Assembly: GCA_013396915.1 (NCBI GenBank)
Contig: VWZL01000324.1
Location: 421,907 to 485,906, forward strand
DNA from: Stercorarius parasiticus
Taxonomy: Eukaryota; Chordata; Aves; Charadriiformes; Stercorariidae
DNA: 64,000 nucleotides
Direction: 5' to 3'
Position numbers and translations under genes: made by a program. Below the pieces are notes generated by a model. The model made no database searches, had not been told where the DNA came from, and saw nothing but the letters and a program-made list of their open reading frames with translations. Shown piece after piece: positions 49,101 through 61,100 of the stretch (its first letter is position 1; every line of letters begins with the position of its first letter).

Positions 49101-52100
49101 ATAGATATACATACATATATATACTTTTATATATACATATGTGTATATATATGTGTGTGCCTATTGTCATCTCTATCCTTGCTAGGTGTATTAGTCCAGC
49201 TAAGAACAGTGGAAATAAAGGGTTTGACAGCAATGCATCAGTAGGTCCCCCGCAGTCACAAGTAATGAACACATGACAGGTCTGTTTGGTAAAGGATCTC
49301 CTCAGAATGCTTAGACCTCGAGCTCCAAGGCATAGCTGCAATGGACTTTGAAGCACAGGACTTGAAAGTTAAAGCTCTAGACTGTACCTTGGCTCAACTT
49401 TTGGTAGCTTTGGCTCCTGGCTTGAGGTGTGAGCCTAGACGTTTCTGGGGAGCTGCCAACGATCTGAGCATCTTTGACCTGAAATCAGGACTTAGAGTGC
49501 AAGGCAAGTTGCCTGCAAACCACCAATCCTACAAACCCTTACTCAAGCCTGTAAGTGAAGCTGATGGGATTATAATATTTCCAAAACAGTATTTTTTCCA
49601 TCAAAAGGTTCAATATTCGTCTCTCAGTTGGATTTAGAGAAACCTCACTTTCCCCAGCATTAGAAGCCTTGCTTTACAGATAGCCATGATTCTGTGTGTC
49701 ATGCAGAAGCAAGGCACAATCAATCAGCTAAGTTTTAGATATATTTTATAAATATGCTCTTATACTGTATATTTATATTTATGTATATTAATATATTAAA
49801 TATTTTCATATGTTGTATTTATATTTATATTGTATTAACCTCCCAGCAGATGGACATAAAATGTAGGGTGAGAGCTCTTTTTTGCCTTAATGAATGGAAA
49901 TCTGCATACTTACCAGAGAAAAAGGGCGCCTCTCTTCAGAAGAAACTGAACTACCTTCTCATGACCATTCTGGGCTGCCAAATGAAGGGGAGTCATTCCC
50001 TTCTTATCACCTTCATTCAAAAGTCTTGTGTCTTTCATATCTCTTATAAGTCGTTGACATGTGTTGATGCGCCCATAGCTTTGAAAGACAAACATAGAAA
50101 TTATTGTCAAAAAAATACGGATGGAAAAAAATGGCATTGAGTCCATTGCCTCGACTGTACTACTAACCTGGCAGCAAAGTGTAACGGTGACTTCTTGTCC
50201 CTGCTCTTAGAGTAGATGGAAACGTTGAGGCTGAGTAAATTATTTACAGAGAGGGCCACACCTTGTCTGCATGCATAATGCAATGGAGTGCATCCTTCAT
50301 TATCTTCATCCACTACAAGGTTTTTAATATGTTCCATCTGTTATCCCCCCCAAAAAAACCCCAAAAGCACAGAATTACATTTCTATCACTAATGCTCCAC
50401 AGCTTCTAATAGTTTGTAACAATAGCATTAATACTATTAAAGCAGTAACTAACAATAAGAAACAAACTTTAGGAAAAGTAGATTTACCAACAATGAGCAT
50501 TTAATTATTCATTAAATTAAATGAAAAACTAAATTAAATTAAATTAATTTGTGGGTCACCATTTTGTCAAACAACTACTCTTCAAAGAACACAGCAGTTT
50601 GCCACACTGCACCCTTACTGCAATCCATCCACAGTACAAGTATAATACAGGAGATTCTTCTTTGCTACCATTCAACCATAATACTCATCACTGTCAGCAA
50701 AAGGTTTGTACGGAACATATGGGTAGTCTATAGTCTGAATTCAGCAGCAGAACTGGCTGTCAAGAGCCATCAGTTCACTGGTTTACAGTGTAATTTTATT
50801 TCACCTGTTTCCGTTTCTCATCTTCATTTCCCTTTTTTTCCTCCGTACCTTGTCTAACACCATCCTATGTATATCCTCTCTTAAAGCATCTAAAAATCTC
50901 CTCCCCAGGTCTGCTCCACTCCTTTGTCTGAATTAGTAGGATCAATAATCAGAAAGCCAATGCAGTAAACTGAGAGTTAGCACTCCGGTTTAAAACTGAT
51001 TCTCTACATCTGCTGAAAAGGGAAGTTAAATCCATTCTGCATTACAATCAAAGTTCTTTACAGATTTCAGTAGACGTTGTAAGATCAGTTATATTTGATT
51101 CATGTTTAAAAGGTTTTTTCTGGAGCTCTGGAGGCTAGCAAATTTAACTCTTCCGAGTGAGCTTGGGCTCTAGCAATATGAGTGCTTCAACTCAGCATAG
51201 CTAAATACAAATTCATGTTTGAAATCCTTTTTAAAACTAAACCCAAGACTTCATTACAGTCCAGTCCTCAGAAAGCTCCTGCAGAATATGTTTTAAGCTA
51301 TTTAAGTCCTAGAGCTTGGCTTGAATATGAGCACATCCCCTAGCTTTACTGCATGCAAGCTGGGAATATAGAAGTGAAAAATTCTATATTTTATTGCCTA
51401 CCTCTTGAGCTATTCAATCCCCCAACAGCAAAATAATTTATGGGATTATGTTATTCCTTTGCCTGGCAATAAGAAAACTGTATTATTTGCTTTGAAATGT
51501 TTTCATGAGAGGTATGTACCTCTTCAAAATATTTTCTGTGACACTGGGCAAGTTAACAAGTACCACAAACTTTTACAAACATTCCAAAATAAAATGGTAG
51601 TTGTTTTTTTTCCTTTACGTTTTCTAGCAAGGGTAACATAAAGACATAAATTGATGCTTACTATACCTGCAGAAATTTCTCATTCAGATGCTGTAATCCT
51701 CCAGGCTGCAATACCGTCAAATGCAAGAAATTCCGACCAAGATGATCTTTTAATGATACATTTGCTCCTAGATAAATACGGAAATAAATACCAGCAACTT
51801 CAAAACTGCTGGCTCCTGGCACTAACTGACAATGTTTAAGACAACGGAACAAATGTTGAACAAATGTCTTTAGGAACTTATAAAATAATAAATATTATTT
51901 CAAGTCAACATCATAACATATAATTTTACTTACAAAAAACCCCACTGACACTCAGATTTCATTGTTATCTCATTTGTGTATGGATTTTGTATTTTATTGC
52001 AGCACTAAGATGCAGGGCCCTTATATTCAGAGATATTGAGCACCCACAAATCAAAAGGTAATTTAAAGATGCAGATGCTCACCTCCTCTAATCTTTTAAA

Positions 52101-55100
52101 GTTGTAATCTTGTTACAGCTTCAAAACTTACCACAGGACTTACTAACAAAATCAGTTACATTACAGTTATATTACTATTAACAGTCAGTTATATTAGCAA
52201 GAGGAAACATAGTAACAATAATTAGATTGCACCAAAGGGTAGCAATTGACAGATATAGCTCAAACACTTTCAAGGTGACTGTGATTATGTAAAATCACAG
52301 GTAATGCTTGAAATACGGGTTTTAACATTTAAAGACTTATTGCTGGTATCAAACATGACTCTGTAAGTGGTGTATTTATTCCACAGTTCTGCTTACTTTG
52401 TGAACTGCTAAGGAAGGCAGGGATGGACTGCCAGTGCCACCTCTACCTTGAGAGCCATGACACATGGCATAAACATTTTTCTACAGCTTGTGCACTCCAT
52501 ATTAAAAAGGGTGAAATCATCACGCTAATTCTTCCTTTATCTCAGGGGATATCAGCACTGTGCAGCTGTTTAGCTCAGCTGCTCCTGGACTATATGCTAA
52601 AGTACTGAATTGAAATTGAGAGGAAAGTTAGATGCAGAGTTTTAACACTTATGAACCCTCAAAGGATGTATATCATATTTGTATATTCCTTTTTACCTTT
52701 TGAGAGCAGTAAATTCACAATTTTCCATGATGCACAGGAAGTGGCCAACAGAAGCGGGGATCGACCTTCTATGTCAACGCTATCAATATTAGCCCCCTGC
52801 AATAAAGAATTTCAAGTTTATCATGAATAATGAATAAATTTAAAATGGTGCTGCCCTTTATAAGCAGAACAGAATTACAGGCATTCTTAGTAACTCCAGA
52901 TAAGTAAATTCAATAAACACATTACATCTCTACATAAAACTACTATGTTTTCAAACTATCAGCCACAGCCCAGTCATCTATACATATAAATTCAGATGCC
53001 TAAATAATAGCAGCCTACTTCTAGGTATACTGAACTCACAACTCATGATCTTTTGTTAGGATACCTTTCCATGCACTTAAAATACTCAAAATATATAATT
53101 CTAACTTGAAAATACTGGGATTGAAGCTCTGGAAGAACACAAAAATTGCAGCCCTTTTGAATGATGCAGTCCTACCTATCAAACAATTACCCTTCATAGA
53201 ATCAAAGAATGGTTTGGGTTGGAAGGGACCGTAAAGATCATCTAGTTCCAGCCTCCCGCCACGGGCAGGGACACCTTCCGCTAGACCTTCTGAACCTCTA
53301 TCCTATATGAATACTGTTCAAGAAGTAATGCATCCAGAGATTAGTATAGTTCAATCTGTATAGCTTGACCTATCTTCATTTTCTATTCTTCATCACAACC
53401 TATATGAGCCAAGTTAATTTTGTCTCCAAAGTAGCTGTATCAACAGCAGACACATTTTTATTCTCCAAACTCAAGGTTTTTGATGTGACCTTTCTCCTTA
53501 GGGGAAGCACAAGGACTGGAATGAGATATTCTGTCAAAAGCCCCATTTTGCTGTTTTATCTGTTTTTGCACAAGATGCATATTGCTAGGAGAGTATGGTC
53601 ACTATTGTCACAGTACCACAATGATCATATCAGCAAACTACTATGAGCATAAACATATCTATCTAAAAAAATCCCTCCAACAAGGGGCGGGACAAGATAT
53701 AAGTAAATGAACCAATGAGATGTATCTATATTTTATGATGTTTAAGATATAATTTTTCTAGATAGTGACTTGCAAGTCAAACTGGATGAGTTGAACAAAG
53801 TACACAAAAAATCTATTTTATTTCAGGTAATATCCAAAGATCATTTAAAAAAAAAAATCAATGGGAGTTTTTCCATTAACTTGAATCATCTTTGAGTCCA
53901 ATCCTAATTCGAGAGAGAATTAATCATAATCATGAGCAGTATTTACTTTCTAGGATGGTAAAACCTGTAATGTAGTAATAAGAAACATTTAATAAATGTA
54001 CAATGATTACTTCAGCACAGAGAACAGGAAGCTTCCAATGTATGTTGATGAAATGTTTGAGTTTAACACATGCAGGACCCTTTCCCCAGCTACATTTCTA
54101 CAAGGTCAGGCAATCTGTTTAAAATGTTGTTATTCATCAAAGAAACAGACTTTATTTATCCAAGTGGCTCATTCATTTCAGTGAATACAAGGCAGCAAGT
54201 TCCAGTTAATAACGCAATCTTTAATCACCTTCCCTCCAGCTAACATCATGTTCAGCCTTCAGCAAAATGAATTCAGCAGCATTCATGATTATTTATCACA
54301 AGGAGGAGTAACTTATATATTGACATATATATTTAGCACATTTACAATACAGCCGAATTAAAAGTTTCTAAATTTAGTTTTTGAACTCCTTTTACTTTTG
54401 CATTTATACATTAATATATATGAATTAAACAGACATTAATATAAAAATATTATGCAATTTTTAAAAATATCAGTTAGTATGTACCAATTTAATCCTTCAT
54501 TTTTCTGTTAGTGAAAACAAAACAAGCAAAAGGGGAAAAAGGAAGTTCAAAAAAAGAAGCAAGAAGGTGTATGAAGTTACTGCTTATTTACTCTGAATAA
54601 GCATGTTTCAACAAAATTAATGAACTCTGGAAGCAGCAGACACCTCAATGCTAAATTGTCCAGTACACAAGAAAAAAAAACCACTAAGAGATGCAGGGAA
54701 GTTGCTAAGAAACTAGCTAAATCATGAGAACTTTCTGATTTCCATGCCTTTTTTCTTCTTTATAGTTGTGTACATATCTTGTAAATACAATGATGCCATT
54801 TGCATGCAAAAAACAGATACTGTGCACCTCATTGTCAAATGTGACAATGGCCACTTTGACATCATTGTTAAAGTCATTGTGCAAACCAATTTGTAAGTAG
54901 CATTTCTTTAAAGCGATAAAGTTCTGTAACGTTTAGAAGTTGGGAACAGTGATATAGGTTTCTCTGTTTTGCCTTTTTTTAAGGCTTTGGTTAGCCTTCA
55001 GTTACGGCAAACCATAGCTGCACATCTTACCAAAACAAACGCATGTACTCATTGCCATCTTATGTTGAGGCCAAATGCAAAATAATTAAAAGCTCTGCAA

Positions 55101-58100
55101 GAAATACCTGTAGAGTTTGACTCTCTGATTTTTGTGTGGCACATGGACCTACAACTTACAAAAAAAATCGGTGTACTTTAAATGTAAATAGAATACATCG
55201 TGTGCTTGGATGAGTCATAGCTAATCTTACCTTTTGTGTCTAGAAGAGATAGATATAACACTTTATCTGTTTACAGTGGCTTTTATTTTCAGACACAAAA
55301 AGTACCAAAAAATATGTTAAAGGTAGTAAACACTGCAAGTTAATGTGCATGAAATGTGGATATTTAATGTATAAAATCAATAAATTTTGTTCTTTATTAA
55401 AACCAGAAAGCCATTCTGAACTGGAATTTGCTATTCCTTTTGAGCTGTAACATTGCTCCACCTTTTCTTTTTCATCCTTGTGTACACCACAGCATAGGCG
55501 ATTCCTAGCGATCTTGCCAGGACTCCAAGAGAGCGGGCAGCACAGGTTGTACATGCCACATCCCACTAACCCCAGCTGGCATATTTCAATTCATTCCCAG
55601 ACAGGGCAAATGAAAACAGTCTGAAAACTTCAAAACTGAGATACTTTATATGGAAAGCCAAACAAACCCTCAGCATAGATTCTATGAAAGAGAACAAAAC
55701 AGCCAAAATGATACCCAAGGAATAAAAGTTTGTTCTTAGCAAATGCAGTCTTAAAGATGTTTTTTCCTCTAATACTTTGTGCACACAAGCCTCCACATGC
55801 AAAAACATGTACCTGTATTTATCAGGTAATAACTTCTGTAGATAGGTTGTGTTGCCAGACAATTTTAAGCAGTCAAATGTCATGATTTCACATTTGAATT
55901 AAAAATAAGCACAACACATCTAGTGTACAACTAGTAGCACAACAAATCCAACTCCTGTAACAGTTCCTGAGAAAAACAAATCTGAATGTAGAAGAGAGTT
56001 TTTCTTAATATAATTGTCATGAAATTAAGTAAAAAGCCTAAGCATACATAAAACAGAAAAGAAGTTTGATGACTTCTGAAAATTTCCTCATCAGAGTGGA
56101 GCATATAATGGTTATATGAGCCTTAGTTTAATTGGTATAAATGGACACTTGGAGTTTAGCCAGTAGCATCCCTGGTTGCGTTTCTTCTCTTTCTCCCACA
56201 TAATTATTCAGTGAAGAAATATAACCAAACTACACAGACTAAAAAATATTTCTAGATCATGCACAAACTTCACTATATAATTTATGTGATCCCAGAACAA
56301 TTGTATGTACACACTTCAGAAAAACGATTTATTTCTGGAAAAATCAGATTAAATTCAACGCACTTTTAGCATTTATTTCATATTTCATATCCTAAAAGTG
56401 AGGATGACTGAACCAGTTTGTCATATCTGGCAAAAGACCTGTATGAAACCTTTCTGAATAAGTAAAATGGAGATAAACATGGCAAGTTTTCATCCTCTGC
56501 AACTGTGAGATGCTATTATGGAGCCATAACTACTGCTGTACTGTAACTGTCAATTATGCATTATGAAATATATATCTCTCTCTTTCTCTAAATAACCTAT
56601 ACCTGAGAACACATTCTTTTTATCAATTTCTCTATGCAGACTTGTAATAATAGATAGCAATAATCTCTATAAACATGTTTCTTGATTAAATATTTACCAT
56701 TGAAATCAAATACTCTGCCAGTTCATAATGATCAAACAATGCTGTCCTGTGGGGAAAAATGCAAAAATACAGTAACATTAGAAAGGACAATGAAGTTTCA
56801 AGCCAAAGGGTAGCATTTTTCTCCATTTGCTGCATTTTCTAATATTTTCAAATAAATACATTTTAAAATAAAGAGACAGAGATACCTTTATTACATAATT
56901 CATTTTAATAAATTGTTTCCATTTTTTGTCATGGAGTTTTGTTTTTAAACTAAGTTCAGTTCAATTAATACATTAACTCACTGCAGGAAACAAAGACCTC
57001 ATTGATAGGTCAACAGACATTTTACCACTGATTTTTAACAGAACGGTCATTTCATATGTCAGATCTTTCACTGGACCATACAAGATCAATATAGAATTCC
57101 CTAAACTTCAGACTCAGTTTGTTCCAGGCAGACCTAGAGCCTCAAATCCATTTCACTGATTCAACTGTCAAAAATAATTTGCTATATATTTTATGTAATA
57201 ATGCTAGAGTGGGGTTAAAATAGCAATTACTTAGCTAAACATGTATTCTGACTGTCGCAGGCAAGTCTACGTGAAAAAATATGAATAAATATAACATAGT
57301 GATATAAATCATGATAGCATTTACTAATTAAAAATATTTTAAAGCTATCTATACACATGAAAAATTCTCAAGTTTCATTCGATGATAAGACATCAAATTA
57401 TATATTATAGGAAAAGAATGGTTAAAGCAGGAAGTATAGCACAGTTAATACACACGCTCTAAATGTTTTCAGAAGTCAGACCCCTATTAATTTTTTGACT
57501 CAATAAGCAACACTGAAGGACAGTTCTAAGTTTGTGCTGTATCTCAAAGATAACAGTTCCCTTAGCATTATAAGAGCTAGTAATAACACAGGGTGTACTA
57601 CAGTTAGAACTGATTACTCAAAAGACTTATTTTAAAAATCATGTCATGGTTCCAAATAAGTAGAGATGCCTCCATTATCTATAGCAGACCCCTCCAGACA
57701 GGCATAAATACTGAATGCTTCACACACACTCAAAATAAATTCCAAGGTGACTGAAGAGAGAGTGAAGTCATTTTATAAAAAAATATTTAGATGGAAACAT
57801 GACAGTAGGAATGTGAAAAGATCAAGTCCTACCTATGCTTCAGCGCTACTTCACTTCTCAACACGTTAATATTCCTATTCAGTTTATTTATATTCTGAGA
57901 GATACGGGTGATTTTCTACATTTCTGATTATTCTTTACAATATTTTTTTCCTGTTTCACAGACATAGGGACTACAAGAGTGTCATTCTTTTTCTAAGTTT
58001 TTTCCAAGGACAATCATTTTCATGGATACGACAGCCAGTTATCTATTTAGTAGTATGTTGTGGCTGCACAATTTTCTTTGGTGTTCTGTCATCACTTTGT

Positions 58101-61100
58101 CTTCAATAGCGTTCTATCGCAGTAGCATTTCCAAATGTACCTAAACCTTATCTTAACTTTACACCACACTCCCCTTTTAATTTCTTCAATTATCTTTGAA
58201 TCATTCCACTTTATACTGTGTCCAAAGAACAATCATCTGTACTGTCTCTGACTTTCTACCAACTATTTCTTATTGTAAAACTCCTGGTAGAATAACACTG
58301 TAAAATTACTACACTTAAATGTAGTGAGACACCTTTCTTGCAAAAATGTATAGACGGGGAAATATACTATCTTCTATAGATAGAGTTTGTAGCTAGAACA
58401 TTTAACTAAGTGTCTTTCTGCTACAGAAGACTGAGAAAAATTCTCCACAGTCTAGTGCTCTGGTTTCAAATGGACTGTGAAAGACTAGAAAGTCTAGAGG
58501 ATTATTACATACACAAATGCCATCTTCAACTTTATAGTCATAGGGACTATGACTATCTACTTGTAGCTGATCAGGTATAAGATAATTTTTTAGGGAAAAA
58601 AAGAAAATATTCTTTAAAATGTTCATATTATTTTTCTTTCTTTACTGAAGTAAATTTTCAATACAAACTGTTAGTGAACATTCCTTGACATGGTTCCAAA
58701 GTAACTGGAACTATTTTGATACCAGCACCAAAATCTTTCACATTCTGACCAAATTACTGACTCTTCCATATTGTACTAAAACCATCCCCCGTCCCATGGA
58801 GAAGTTTCAACCCATGTGGAAGGTCGTTCCAAAGTATATTATATAAAGTATAATTTGTTGCTGAGAATAACTAAGACTATCATGTCTCACAATTTATAGT
58901 GAAGTCTGGCAGAGCAGTCTCCTACCTGTGAAGCAATGTTTCCTTATTCCCATCTACAGCATCAATAATGGATTCCTCACCAGCATAGGATGACATCATT
59001 AACTTCACAATCTCAGTTGCTCCTTGCGTGGCAGCAAAATGAAGTGCTGTGCATTTTTCATTCTGTAAACGGGAAAATAAACTAACATTTAAACATTTAA
59101 ACCTCAACAATCTAACCTCCAACCTGCTAAACACACCAGTGATTTAGCCCAGGATTCGTAATTCCTGAATGCCTAAATTTCTATGCAAGTAATGAAACTT
59201 TAGTAGTGGAACTCTAAAGAGATCTTAAAGACCACAAAAGACTAAGGAGATAGTTTTAAAGGATCACTACAAAGGTTCTTATTATTCTATGCCAAATTAC
59301 TAAGATATGAGATAATTACACTCTTAACAATCTTTTGTAGTTGAATTAATAAACAGACACACAGAGCACCCTTTAATACAAGAGATGAAGTAAAGGAATA
59401 CTACAGAAAACCATAGGTAGACCTGTACAAATGAATAAGCAAAAAAATGTGCCTATATAATACAGAAAATGCATTATTTTAAAATGGTTTTGACTTCCTT
59501 AAAAGGAATCTTTCTTAGATGTCGTTCTTAGACAACATTTTCTGCAGGTTAAAAATAACTTGCTCTAATATTTTATTAAACTATTATAAACTAGCCAGTC
59601 ATAAAATTATTAAGCAATAAATAAATGATTAGAACAAGGTCTGCCAAAACAGGCTTTCATTTGGTTGGATGGGACAAAATAACTTTGATACGTGCCTGAG
59701 GGTTATGTCTTTCTGCTTTTTAGAACAAGAACATTTCAGTGAATGAATTGGAATGAGCTTTTCCACAATGCCATAAGCATTCTTAGAACAGTCTTAGCCA
59801 TCACAAAATCAACAGCATAAGTCACCTCATTCAAAAGCTGTGAGTTCAAAGAATCAAACCAATAAAGGAAGGCTAAACCATGTTTATCTTTTCTCTCACG
59901 AGTTGATTTCAGCCTTGCAAACAATTTGGTTAATGATAGATATCTTCAGAAATGTTTATTCATCATGAATCTGGGTGCAGGCCCTTACACCAACAGTATC
60001 ATGGTAGCAGCAGTATTATCACCAATTTGTGCTTGCTTACAAAGAAGATACTGTAAAGGCTGGGGCAAGGCTGAGGATAAACAACAATGATGAGAAAAGG
60101 TCAAAACGAAGATCCTGTTTCTGAGAATGGATGACAGAAGATGCATAGTAAAGAGATTGTGGAGAATGCTGTCCCATTCTCCGGAGTGCTCTCCCAGGCT
60201 CCATCTGTTCATGACCCAAGGACTTCCTGAGCCAGAGGGGATGTCATTGTATTCTGTAGTTGAGGACTGATTTTTCTTCTATGGATCTGCCCAAATGCAT
60301 TTTGAATCTGTGCAAGTTTTTCATAGTCACTACATCCTACATAACTTGTATAAAGAAACCCGCTATTTTGCCCAGTTGAACTAGAGACTTGTCTTCATTT
60401 GCTGCTACCTATGTTTTGCACTGGAAGAGACAATGAGCAATGATGAGCTGCTCATCTTTTTTTCATACCACTTACAGATATCTAGGTTTTATCAACATTG
60501 TATTTTGCTCCATTTGAAGTTTTACCTGTTTTAGATCAATTTGGGCTCCAAATTCAATGCACATTTTAATCATTTCAAGGTCCCCACTTTGAACTGCCAA
60601 ATGAAGTGGACTGCACTTTCCATTATTAGTAAAATTGATGTGGGTTTTAGCAGAGTGACCCAATTCTTCACCTGAGAAATGAAAACAAATGGAATTTTTT
60701 TAAGCGAGAAAGATAACAGAAGCTATCAAGGCTTTCAAAATGAGTGTATTAACTGGGGAATAATATTCTCCCCCTCAAAATATGAACCTTTCACATCTAT
60801 CATTAAACAATGGATGGGCACACATTTAGGACAGCAGTTAAGCACTTGTTTGCACAGTTCTTTGAGAATTAAAGCAGTAAATTGGTAATGTTACTACAAT
60901 AAACCTTACTGACTGCAACATCAGTTGTAGGAACAACATATTTACCTTTTTTTAAAAGAATTTCCATACATGTTTTTGCACCTGAAAATGCAGCTGCGTG
61001 GATAGGCATACATCCCGTTTTGTTTGGTTTACATATTTTCCCTCCATTTTCAATCTGAAAAATAATGCCTGGATATAGCTTAATGACACACAGAAAATTC

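Noticed and set aside
49754..50140. 128-codon plus-strand frame
   Set aside because: It covers the reverse strand of TRPA1 exon 12 and an AT simple repeat. A shadow.
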